Shown here one piece after another: positions 56,148 through 64,000 of a stretch of 64,000 nt of DNA. Every line of letters starts with the position of its first letter. Within the stretch, counting starts at the first letter, position 1. The DNA is taken from assembly GCA_012517315.1 (NCBI GenBank), contig JAAYVE010000008.1:58340-122339 (forward strand). Direction: 5' to 3'. The stretch comes from Deltaproteobacteria bacterium. Its GTDB lineage: Bacteria > Desulfobacterota > Syntrophobacteria > Syntrophobacterales > Syntrophobacteraceae. Under the pieces are notes generated by a model that was not told the origin of the DNA, did no database searches, and worked only from the letters and a program-made list of their open reading frames with translations. Made by a program: the position numbers and the translations under genes.

Positions 56148-57866
56148 TCATACTGCTTCGAGAGCCGCATCCACTTGGGCCTCAAGCTGTTTTCTCGTAA
56201 AACCCAATACCACAACGCCCCCTTTGGGACACGTTGCGGCGCAAAGGCCGCAGCCTTTGCAGAGAATCTTGTCGGACCTCGCCCTCCTGCGCATTACACC
56301 GTCTTTTTCGTACTCCTCGAGAGAAAGGGCGCCGTAAGGGCACAGTTCGATGCAGTACCCGCATCCATCGCATCGTTCCGTCACCTGGGAGACCAGGGCG
56401 CTGGTGACAAGCTTTTCCTTGAACAGCACTGTTCCCACCCTGGATGCGGCCCCCAGTCCCTGGGCCTGTGCTTCGGCCACCGTGGCGGGGTATCGTGCCG
56501 TCCCGCACAGAAAGATGCCGTCTGTGGCAAAATCCAGGGGCCTGAGTTTGGCATGGGCCTCCATGAAAAAGTTGTTCTGGTCGGTGGCGATGCGCATGAG
56601 ATTCGCAAGCGCAGTGGCACCCTCCGGAGCGACGAGGGGGGTGGACAGGACCACGAGATCGCAGGGAACCTCCTCCACCTCCCCCAAAAGGGGCTGATAC
56701 ACCTCCACCACTCCATGCCTCACCACGGGTGGCCGGTCCACGTCGTACACGTCGAACCGCACCCCCTTGCCTCGAGCGTCCCAAAGCAGCTTTTCGTTCT
56801 CCATCCCGTACATCTGGATGTCCCGGTAGAGAATGTGCACATGCGCGTCGGGAATCGTCTCCTTGATGGCCAGGGCGTTCTTTACAGCGGTGAGGCAGCA
56901 GATCCTCGAGCAGTAGGCACGCTCAGGGGACCTCGCCCCGACACACTGGATCATGACCACACTCCGGGCATTCAGTGTTCCGGCCCGGAACTTCTCCTCC
57001 AGTTCGATCTGGGTGATAACGGTCTCCCCATTGTAGCCGAAGAGGCCTTCCGGTCGAAAAGGCACAGCGCCTGTCGCCACCACAATGCAACCGACCAACT
57101 CCTGCCTCTCGGTCCCTTCCGCCTCTCGGACCGTCACCTCGTAGTTGCCGATGACGCCGCTCACCGCCGTCACCTCGGATCGCAGCAGGATCCTCAGGTT
57201 CGCCCTGCCGGCCGCCTCTTTCACGAGTTCCTGGATGCGTTCCGCCGCCGAATCTCCCCTGGGAGCGATCCGGTTGACGCGTCGCAAAAGCCCCCCCAGT
57301 TCGGCTTCCCGTTCCACCAGCACCACGTTGATCCCCATGTCGGCCATCGCAATGGCAGCCGACAGGCCTGCGACCCCTCCTCCGATGACCAGCGCATTGC
57401 GCACGACGGACGCCTCGATGTCCTGTTGCGGCTCCAGGAAAGTCGCCTTGGCCACGGCCATGCGGATCAGGTCCATGGCCTTTTCCTGGGCCATCTCCTT
57501 TTCCTGCATGTGGACCCAGGAGCACTGATCCCGGATGTTGGCCATTTCAAAGAGGTACGGATTGAGTCCGGCCTCTGCGCAGGCACTTTTGAACAAGGGC
57601 ATGTGAGTCCTGGGAGAGCAGGATGCCACCACCACGCGCGTGAGTCCCCGCTCCTGAATGGCGCTCTTGATTTCTGCAATCCCCGCTTCAGAGCAGGTGT
57701 AAAGATTGTTTTTCACATACACCACCCCGGGAAGGGTCGCCGCATACTCGGTCAACGCCGGACAATCCAGGTATCCGGCAATGTTGGACCCGCAGTGGCA
57801 AACAAAGACTCCCACCCGGACCTCCGGATTGTGTGACTTCATGGCCTTTTCCGTGTGTTCCTGCAT
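56148..57866 (-). CDS. HdrA-like flavoprotein, C-terminal-half type
   Basis: A 572-residue HdrA-family protein. It starts with VGVFVCHCGSNIAGYLD, has the FAD fold VIGGGVAGLSAAIAMADMG, VMIQCVGARSPE...YCSRICC, and ends in two ferredoxin motifs, CDGCGYCIELCP and CKGCGLCAATCP. It equals the second half of the fused HdrA at 61156. Starts 14 bases after the Sec-containing HdrA, behind AAGGAGAG. It should carry FAD and Fe-S electron traffic in the bifurcating complex. Confidence 0.88.
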   Translation of the reverse strand: MQEHTEKAMKSHNPEVRVGVFVCHCGSNIAGYLDCPALTEYAATLPGVVYVKNNLYTCSEAGIAEIKSAIQERGLTRVVVASCSPRTHMPLFKSACAEAGLNPYLFEMANIRDQCSWVHMQEKEMAQEKAMDLIRMAVAKATFLEPQQDIEASVVRNALVIGGGVAGLSAAIAMADMGINVVLVEREAELGGLLRRVNRIAPRGDSAAERIQELVKEAAGRANLRILLRSEVTAVSGVIGNYEVTVREAEGTERQELVGCIVVATGAVPFRPEGLFGYNGETVITQIELEEKFRAGTLNARSVVMIQCVGARSPERAYCSRICCLTAVKNALAIKETIPDAHVHILYRDIQMYGMENEKLLWDARGKGVRFDVYDVDRPPVVRHGVVEVYQPLLGEVEEVPCDLVVLSTPLVAPEGATALANLMRIATDQNNFFMEAHAKLRPLDFATDGIFLCGTARYPATVAEAQAQGLGAASRVGTVLFKEKLVTSALVSQVTERCDGCGYCIELCPYGALSLEEYEKDGVMRRRARSDKILCKGCGLCAATCPKGGVVVLGFTRKQLEAQVDAALEAV

Positions 57867-57880
57867 ACCCTTGCTCTCCT

Positions 57881-59422
57881 TCAGGATGCGAGCCGCATGG
57901 TCCCGGAACCCGATAAGACCTGGGCCGCCCGGGCGGCGGCGCTGCTGGCCTGGGCGACGGACTCTGGTATATCCATCGGGCTGTGGGCACAGCCGCAGAT
58001 GAAAATACCCGGTTTGGTGGTGTCCAGGGGCAGATGGGACAGGGTCTTGAAGAAGCCGAATTCATTGAGTTCGATCCCAAGAAGATCGGCCAGGGGCTTT
58101 GCCGAAGCACTGGGCTGACAGGCCGTGGAGAGGATCACTAGGTCCACAGGCATCCGGCGCACCACACGCTCCTTGGTGTCCTCGTACCAGACGACGGGCG
58201 TGTGATCCCTCTCTTCGGTCACTTCCGCCACACGGCTTCGGACATAGTGAATCCCCGCTTCGTGGGCGCCGCGGTTGCGGTACTCCTCGAAGCCCTTCCC
58301 CACCGCACGAATGTCCATCCCGAAGATGTAGACTTGAGCGTCCCTGTCGTGCTCCCGCGCGATGATCGCCTCCTTGATGGCGTGCATGCAACAAAAGCCT
58401 GAGCAATATTTGTTGAACCGAATGTCCCGGGATCCGACGCATTGGATGAAGGCGAGGCGATGGGCCGCTTCAATGGATTCAGCCTTCCTGCGCAACTCCT
58501 CCAGCTCATCCTTCGCCTTGCGCGCCGCACGCACGGCTGCCGCCCACTTTTCGTAGTCTTCGTCTCCTCCCTTGAACTCACCGGATTCGTAGCGCTCGTA
58601 GAAGGCATCCGATGTCATTTCAAACTGCTTCTCAAAACGCTCGAGCCCCTTGAAAGCCTTCTGGCAGGTCTTTTCCGCTTCCGGAAGGGCCTCCTGGACG
58701 GCCAAGTCCGTGACACGGTGCACGTGGCCGTGGGTGGGCCCGCTGGCCGAGAGGAAGCGCTCGAATTCCAACGCCGTGATCACGTTGGGAATTCTCCCGT
58801 AGCCGTATTCCGGAATTCTGCGGGCATCGAACAACTCATAGCCCGTCGCCACAATGACGGCACCCACGGGAAATTCGAGGGTCTTGGCTTCCTGCTTGTA
58901 ATCGATGGCCCCCGCCTGGCACACCTTCTGGCACACTCCGCATTTCTTGCCCGCCTGAAAGTTGCGGCATAGGTTTGCGTCGATGGTGTACGCGGAGGGA
59001 ATGCCCTGGGCGAAGTATTTATAAATCGCCTTCGCTTTGCCCAAGCCGAGATTGTACTCATCGGAAGTGACCGTTGGGCACTTCTCGGCACATGCCCCGC
59101 ATCCCGTACACTTGGACTCGTCCACGTAGCGGGGCTTTTTGCGGACGGTGACCCGGAAATCTCCCGCCTCCCCCTCCACACTCTCCACTTCCGAATACGC
59201 CAGCAGGTCAATGTTGGGATGCCGACCGACATCCATCAACTTGGGCGCCAGGATTCAAAGGGCGCAATCGTTGGTGGGAAAGGTCTTGTCCAGCTGGGCC
59301 ATTTTGCCCCCAATGCTGGGAAGCCGCTCCACCAGATGCACCTTGAAGCCCATTTCAGCCAGGTCGAGAGAGGCCTGAATGCCTGCAATGCCCCCCCCAA
59401 TCACCAGAACGTCCCGGTTCAC
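57881..59422 (-). CDS. HdrA-like flavoprotein, selenoprotein (Sec56)
   Basis: A 513-residue HdrA. From GTG 59422 (behind GGAGG, 8 nt) it reads [19 protein letters not shown] and [19 protein letters not shown]; the UGA at 59255-59257 lies at the position of a Cys in [14 protein letters not shown] of other HdrA proteins, where methanogen HdrA can also have Sec. Fe-S motifs [12 protein letters not shown] and [10 protein letters not shown] follow, then [21 protein letters not shown]. Without readthrough, FAD-binding N terminus and the rest would be split. It is probably the bifurcating flavin subunit. Confidence 0.9.
59214..59239 (-). promoter_or_regulatory. SECIS element of the hdrA UGA
   Basis: GGATGTC (59234-59228), loop GGTC (59227-59224), GGCATCC (59223-59217), a 7-bp stem with one U-G pair, extended by TTG/CAA across a 2-nt bulge. 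The distance from UGA to the outer stem is 15 nt. The GGUC loop is typical. Confidence 0.75.
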
Positions 59423-59455
59423 GAGGTGTTCCTCCTTCTACTCTGCCATCTCGGG

Positions 59456-60577
59456 TCACGCCATCTGTTGCAGCAAAAACGCGTAAAGGTCTTTGATGCT
59501 TAAGGAATACTCCGTGTTCTGCTCTGCACAGGTGAGGTGAATGCGGCACTTGGGACAGGCCGTAATGATCGTTCCCGCCCCCGCATCCTGCGCCTCCTGG
59601 AGACGCTCCACCTGCAGCGCCTTGGAACAGCTCGAACACTCCATCCAGGCCGTGGTCCCGCAACACGCCGAATTCTCACGGTTGCGCGCCATCTCCACAA
59701 ACGCGATTCCCGGAACCATGGCGATGAGCTGCCGGGGTGGGTCGAAAATCCCGGCCTGCCTTCCCAGCCGGCAAGGATCCTGGTAAGTGACGCCGCCGTT
59801 TCCGCTTTCCCCGAAAGGCTTGAAGGTGACTCCCGCCCCGGGCAGTTCCCGCGCCAGGAACTCCGTCACGTGGAGCACTTCGAACGGCAGGTCCCCAAAG
59901 AACTTCGGCAGGTAATGCTTGAAAACGGTGAATCCCTCAGGGCAGCTGAACAGGACCGTCCGAGCGCCGGAACCCCGGATCACCTCGAGGTTCCACCGGT
60001 TCAGCCGGCGGAATGTCTCCTCGTCGCCGCTCCACAGGGCATCGTGGCCACAGCAGCGTTCGTCGTTGCTGACCACCGGTTCGATCCCCAGGCGGTTGAG
60101 CAGCTTGAGAACGCTCCGGGGCACTTCCTCAGCGCCCGCCCCCGGTTTGAGGACCGCCTCGAAGTACGGAGCACAGCCCACAAAGAAAAAGATGTCCCCC
60201 GACGCGGCAATCCGCCCCGCATCCGTAGCCCAGGCCGTCCTCTGCTGTTTGACGTTGCGGGTCTGGAGAGCGGCAATGGCCTGCAGGGTTCCGTGATGGG
60301 CGAGCTGGGGCACGTTGCCCTCTTTCCTCGCCCCTTCCCGATGCCGACGGACAAACTCGGGAAAATCGATGGCGGCAGGGCATCGCACACTGCACCTGGC
60401 GCACGTGAGGCAAGACCACAATTCGCGGCAATGGACCACTGCCTCGTCCCGATCCATCAAGGTCCGTTTGATCATCTGACGGGGGGAGAAGTTGCTCATC
60501 ATGCGGCTGATGGGGCAACTCCCGGTACATACCCCGCATTCCATGCAGTAATCGATCTGTTCCTGTGTGATGACCAT
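59456..60577 (-). CDS. HdrC-HdrB fusion (HdrD-like), two CCG domains
   Basis: A 373-residue protein. The N terminus has two ferredoxin motifs, CMECGVCTGSCP and CLTCARCSVRCP (HdrC-like); the C-terminal part has two CCG domains, ERCCGHDALW...SCPEG and SACCGTTAW...ACPKC (HdrB-like), the site of disulfide/thiol redox or similar chemistry in Hdr. ATG 60577 aligns with the family. The disulfide substrate in non-methanogens is unknown. It is 33 bases before the Sec-HdrA. Confidence 0.88.
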   Translation of the reverse strand: MVITQEQIDYCMECGVCTGSCPISRMMSNFSPRQMIKRTLMDRDEAVVHCRELWSCLTCARCSVRCPAAIDFPEFVRRHREGARKEGNVPQLAHHGTLQAIAALQTRNVKQQRTAWATDAGRIAASGDIFFFVGCAPYFEAVLKPGAGAEEVPRSVLKLLNRLGIEPVVSNDERCCGHDALWSGDEETFRRLNRWNLEVIRGSGARTVLFSCPEGFTVFKHYLPKFFGDLPFEVLHVTEFLARELPGAGVTFKPFGESGNGGVTYQDPCRLGRQAGIFDPPRQLIAMVPGIAFVEMARNRENSACCGTTAWMECSSCSKALQVERLQEAQDAGAGTIITACPKCRIHLTCAEQNTEYSLSIKDLYAFLLQQMA

Positions 60578-60621
60578 AGCTTTTCCACCAGGCTGATCAT
60601 TGTGGGCGAAAGGGTCGACCC

Positions 60622-61077
60622 TCACACGGGGGCGGATACCATGGGCTCCGGCAGGGCGCCGCCCGATTCCGCCAAAGGATTGCGTCCCAGCTGTTTCAGC
60701 AGCTGGGTGAAAGCCCGCACCTCTTCCGCGAAGACATTCCCCTCGGAGGCAGAGATCCACTTGAGGCGCAGGTACCGCTCATCCACACCGAGCAGGCGCA
60801 ACACCTTCCAGGTCTCTTCCACCACGACTTGACACTTTTCATTACCTCCCAGGTAATTGCAGTCGCCGATGTGTCACCCGGAGACCATCACCCCGTCCAT
60901 CCCCGAGAGAAAGGCGTTGAGAAGGAAGGCGTGGTTGATTCTTCCCGTGCACATGAGGCGTATGAGCCGCACGTTGGGCGGATACTGCATGCGCCCCACC
61001 CCGGCAAGATCCGCCCCAGCATAGGCACACCAGTTGCAAGTGAAGGCAACGATTTTCGGTTCGAAGGAGTCAGACAT
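60622..61077 (-). CDS. MvhD-type electron-transfer subunit, selenoprotein (Sec68)
   Basis: A 151-residue MvhD paralog. From ATG 61077 (AGAGGAAC upstream) it reads [18 protein letters not shown] and, later, [18 protein letters not shown]; the UGA at 60874-60876 stands where the first MvhD has Cys (VVGCHLGECHYLEGN). The remainder, [21 protein letters not shown], is family-like. So the two paralogs have Sec at different cysteine positions. It lies between the fused HdrA and the HdrCB gene. Confidence 0.88.
60841..60857 (-). promoter_or_regulatory. Candidate SECIS element of the Sec68 mvhD
   Basis: ATTACC (60857-60852), loop TGGGA (60851-60847), GGTAAT (60846-60841), a perfect 6-bp stem starting 16 nt after the UGA; a C-G pair across a bulged A extends it. 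Weaker than the fdhA and hdrA hairpins. Confidence 0.5.
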
Positions 61078-61155
61078 CACCGTTCCTCTCCCGTTTGTTC
61101 GAGCACCATCCCTCACCGTGCAGCCGGCTGCAGGGACGGTCCCTGTGAATTTCTC

Positions 61156-64000
61156 CTAGAGCGCCCGGATCACCATGTTGATCTGCTTGTCCCTGAAGTG
61201 GGCGAGGGAGGCCGCTCCGGTCGGGCAAGCGACATTGCATGCCCCGCACCCCGTGCAGATGGCCTTATTGACCACGGCATGCCTGCGCCCCCCTTCCACT
61301 TCCATGACCTTGATCGCTTGAAAGAGACAGGCCTTTTCGCATTCCCCGCACGCACGGCAAAGGTCCGGGTTGACCTCCGTCACCATACCCGCCGCCACGA
61401 TCTCTTTCTGCGAGAGAATGGGAATGGCCCGGGATACGACACCCATCGCCTGGGCAATGGCCTCGTTGGCAAACTTGGGGCCGTGAGCGAGACCGCAGAG
61501 GAAACACCCTGCGGTCGCAAAGTCCAGAGGACGCAATTTGATGTGTGCTTCCATGAAAAAGCCGTCCTGGTCCAGGGGAAGCCGCAGGGCCTCGCTCAGT
61601 TTCTTGCTCGCCGCGTGGGGCCGTATAGCGGCGCTCAAAACCAGCAGATCGGCTTCCAGCGCGAACGGCCGCTTCAGCTGCGCATCCATGACCGTCACCC
61701 GCAGATGGTCTCCCACCGGCTCCACGACGGGCTTCTGTTGCCTTTCAAACCGAAAAAAGCGCACTCCCTGACGCCGCGCATCCCTGAAATAGACCTCTTT
61801 GAGGCCAAAAGTCCTCATGTCCCGATAAAGAACGGAAATGTGAGCTTTCGGATTGATCTCCCTCAACTTGAGGCTGTTCTTTACGGCGGCGGTGCAGCAC
61901 ACCCGGCTGCAGTAAGGGTACTCCGGCTCCCGGGAACCCACGCACTGAATCATCACGACCCGTCGCAAATCCCTGACCCGTCCGGGTTCGGTCTCCAGCA
62001 TTTTTTCAAACTCTTTTTGGGTCATAACGCGTTCGTGTGTCCCATAGAGGTATTCCTTCGGCTTGTATTCTTCGCCCCCTGTAGCCACGATCACCACTCC
62101 ATGGGCGACCTCTTGCGTGGCACCGTTCACTCTGATGGTGCTCCTGAAATTGCCGGAACCACCTGTGATCGAAACCAGTTCCGCCTCTGTGTAGACGGTG
62201 ATGAGCGGTTCCGCCTCCACCTGCTTGATGAGTTCCTCCAAGTATTTGGAGGGACGCGCCCCATCCTCGGTGTAGAAAAGGGTTCTCGCATTTCCCCCCA
62301 ACTCGGAGGTCCGTTCCACAAGCACCGCTTCGAATCCCTGCTCCGCGATGGCAAGAGAGGCGGTCAACCCGGCCAACCCCCCCCCGATGACGAGCCCGCG
62401 CTGCACCACTTCGTACGTGAAGTCGTGGACGGGCTCGAGCAAGCTGGCACGGGCAACCGCCATCCGGACAAGATCCTTTGCCTTCTCCGTCGCCAATTCC
62501 GGCTCGTTCATGTGCACCCACGAATCCTGCTCGCGAATATTTGCCAGTTCGAAAAGATAGCCGTTGAGTCCGGCTTCTCTCAACGTGTTGCGGAATAGGG
62601 GCTCATGGGTTCGCGGCGTGCAGGAGGCAACGATGAGGCGGTTGAGTCGGTTGTCGCGTATCGCCTGTTTGATCTCTTTCTGCTGGTCCGTGGAGCAGGC
62701 AAACATGGCTTCCGCTGCAAACTCCACATTGGGAAGGGTCTTGGCATACTCCATCACGGCCCGCGTGTTCACGACGCCGGCAATGTTGATGCCGCAATGA
62801 CACACAAATACACCGATGCGGGGTCTTTCTCCGGAAATATCCCTCTCGTCGTATACGGGTGGGGGCGTGATGAGGGTACCTCGCACCTCGGACAACAGGG
62901 AGGTGGCACAAGCAGCGGCGCTGCTCGCCTGCTGCACCGTATCGGGAATGTCCTTGGGCCCCTGGGTGACCCCACAGGCGAAGATACCCGGCCTGGATGT
63001 GGCCACCACATCCAGGGCGTCCGTCGCACAGAAGCCGAATGGCTCCAATCGAAGACCGAGACGATCAAAGAGTCCTTTTGTAGACGGGTGCGGACAGAGG
63101 CCGACGGCAAGCACCACCATGTCGAATTCCTCCTCTCGAATGCGGTTTTCGGAATCCGAATAGGTGATCATGAGCCTGTCGGTTTCGGGCACAGGCACGA
63201 CCCTGGAAACCATGGACCTCTCGAACCGAACCCCTGTCTCGTCCCGGGCACGTTCGAAGAAACGGTCGAATCCCTTCCCCTGTGCACGCATGTCGATGTA
63301 GAAAATGGCGGTCTCGGTATCGTGTTCGTGCTCCTTCGTGATCATTGCCTGCTTGATGGAATACATACAGCAGACAGCGGAACAGTAGTCCTGCCCGATA
63401 CTGCTGTCCCGCGAACCGACGCACTGAATCCACGCAATCTTTTGGGGCGTCTTGCCGTCGGAGAGCCTCTGGATATGCCCTCCAAACGGTCCTGAGGCCG
63501 TAAGGATTCGCTCGTACTCGATGCTGGTGATCACGTTGGGCCAAATCCCATACCCGTATTCCGGTTTCAGGCGGGCATCGAAGGGCTTGAAGCCCGGCGC
63601 CACAATGACGGCACCCGATGCGAGCTCTTCCACTTGGGCGACCATTTCATGGTCGATCGCTTTGGCGAGGCAGGCGTCGACACACTGCATGCACTCACAG
63701 CAAATCATGCAGTCGAGGCATTTGCGGGCCTCCGCCAGGGCCTGTTCCTCCGTGAGCCCCAATTCCACCTCCTTGAATGTCTTGCGCCGCTCAGGCATGG
63801 AAATGGTGGCCATCCGGGCCCTGGCGGTTTTCTCAATATCCTCTGGGACAGGCCTGAAGTCCTGCTGCGGGCATTCGGTCTTCACACGCCCCGCCGCCAT
63901 GTCCTCCCCCCTGATGTAGCGGGAGATGGAAATGGCCGCCTCCCTCCCGTGGGAAACCGCCCCGATGGCCACCCACGGGCCCGTCTGGGCGTCGCCCCCC
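61156..64000 (-). CDS. fused oxidoreductase-HdrA-HdrA protein (5' end beyond window)
   Basis: At least 948 residues, entering from the right edge. The frame is open through base 64000 and starts GGDAQTGPWVAIGAVSHGREA, the C-terminal end of a GltD/NfnB-type NAD(P)H oxidoreductase domain. Then come KCLDCMICCECMQCVDAC, a partial HdrA ([21 protein letters not shown]), a second HdrA starting RIGVFVCHCGINIAG with its FAD fold VIGGGLAGLTASLAIAE, and two ferredoxins CRACGECEKAC and CTGCGACNVACP. No internal UGA. It would link NAD(P)H to the Hdr complex. Confidence 0.87.
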   Translation of the reverse strand, partial: GGDAQTGPWVAIGAVSHGREAAISISRYIRGEDMAAGRVKTECPQQDFRPVPEDIEKTARARMATISMPERRKTFKEVELGLTEEQALAEARKCLDCMICCECMQCVDACLAKAIDHEMVAQVEELASGAVIVAPGFKPFDARLKPEYGYGIWPNVITSIEYERILTASGPFGGHIQRLSDGKTPQKIAWIQCVGSRDSSIGQDYCSAVCCMYSIKQAMITKEHEHDTETAIFYIDMRAQGKGFDRFFERARDETGVRFERSMVSRVVPVPETDRLMITYSDSENRIREEEFDMVVLAVGLCPHPSTKGLFDRLGLRLEPFGFCATDALDVVATSRPGIFACGVTQGPKDIPDTVQQASSAAACATSLLSEVRGTLITPPPVYDERDISGERPRIGVFVCHCGINIAGVVNTRAVMEYAKTLPNVEFAAEAMFACSTDQQKEIKQAIRDNRLNRLIVASCTPRTHEPLFRNTLREAGLNGYLFELANIREQDSWVHMNEPELATEKAKDLVRMAVARASLLEPVHDFTYEVVQRGLVIGGGLAGLTASLAIAEQGFEAVLVERTSELGGNARTLFYTEDGARPSKYLEELIKQVEAEPLITVYTEAELVSITGGSGNFRSTIRVNGATQEVAHGVVIVATGGEEYKPKEYLYGTHERVMTQKEFEKMLETEPGRVRDLRRVVMIQCVGSREPEYPYCSRVCCTAAVKNSLKLREINPKAHISVLYRDMRTFGLKEVYFRDARRQGVRFFRFERQQKPVVEPVGDHLRVTVMDAQLKRPFALEADLLVLSAAIRPHAASKKLSEALRLPLDQDGFFMEAHIKLRPLDFATAGCFLCGLAHGPKFANEAIAQAMGVVSRAIPILSQKEIVAAGMVTEVNPDLCRACGECEKACLFQAIKVMEVEGGRRHAVVNKAICTGCGACNVACPTGAASLAHFRDKQINMVIRAL

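Noticed and set aside
56115..57836. Plus-strand 573-residue frame opposite hdrA
   Set aside because: Shadow of the HdrA gene, His/Arg/Pro-rich without family motifs.
52684..61077. Reading the UGA-interrupted fdhA, mvhD and hdrA genes as pseudogenes or split genes
   Set aside because: Each UGA is at a Cys/Sec column, frames continue without shift, all other motifs are intact, and hairpins follow at SECIS-like distances. Four independent nonsense mutations at such sites are improbable.

Overview
The window looks like a chromosomal segment of a strictly anaerobic Desulfobacterota bacterium (former Deltaproteobacteria), probably of the Syntrophobacteria type. The signs are moderately high GC, LUD/CCG-type lactate oxidation (LutABC) next to a lactate permease, paired class I CoA-transferases, a cytochrome b-A-B succinate/fumarate oxidoreductase, and a large heterodisulfide-reductase/formate-dehydrogenase locus read with several in-frame UGA (selenocysteine) codons. 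I see no transposase, phage, CRISPR, rRNA or tRNA gene. The genus is inference.

Layout, left to right. (1) 1-6531: lactate uptake and oxidation (permease end, LutC, a LutB-LutA fusion) and two paralogous acetyl-CoA hydrolase/transferases. (2) 7143-12043: aquaporin Z, then a partner-switching operon: RsbW-like kinase, STAS antagonist and a large membrane SpoIIE phosphatase. (3) 12229-17359, minus strand: FIST sensor protein with hybrid histidine kinase, an M15/DUF882-type secreted protein, a small zinc-ribbon membrane protein and a GNAT acetyltransferase. (4) 17692-23292: polar amino-acid ABC transporter, GAF-GGDEF cyclase, amidohydrolase and EamA exporter. (5) 23758-27061: frd/sdhCAB. (6) 27772-29038: queC-queF (7-deazaguanine synthesis). 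(7) 29244-42573: a lipid-related region with myo-inositol-1-phosphate synthase, two IolE/IolI-like TIM-barrel paralogs, hopanoid head-group genes hpnJ-hpnK-(two SMR proteins)-hpnI, and facing them tolC-like, hpnN-like RND and hpnM/mlaC-like genes. (8) 42875-49881: the classical housekeeping operon rpsB-tsf-pyrH-frr-uppS-cdsA-dxr-rseP, followed by tsaB, a YkgJ-type protein and a Tim44-like protein. (9) 52684-64000, minus strand: HdrA (fused, entering from the right edge), MvhD, HdrCB, HdrA, HdrA, MvhD, FrhB-like protein, FdhA.

The most striking part is region 9. Four of its genes have an in-frame UGA at a position where the family has cysteine (or, for FdhA, Cys/Sec): FdhA Sec136, MvhD-1 Sec17, HdrA Sec56 and MvhD-2 Sec68. 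Each UGA is followed within 9-21 nt by a hairpin of the bacterial SECIS kind, and two of these have GGUC/GGUCU apical loops. The two MvhD paralogs carry Sec at different, complementary cysteine sites. The two adjacent HdrA genes together reproduce the domain order of the single fused HdrA upstream. The set reads as a cytoplasmic, formate-linked, flavin-based electron bifurcating or confurcating complex with unusually heavy selenium use. Its lower-potential partner could be fed by lactate (Lut) or succinate (Frd/Sdh) oxidation, which is inference.

Region 7 is the second unusual block. It has hpnI, hpnJ and hpnK, whose characterised homologs convert bacteriohopanetetrol to its cyclitol ether, plus a pair of ArnE/ArnF-like small membrane proteins that could flip the product, all beside inositol-forming genes not known to belong to that pathway.
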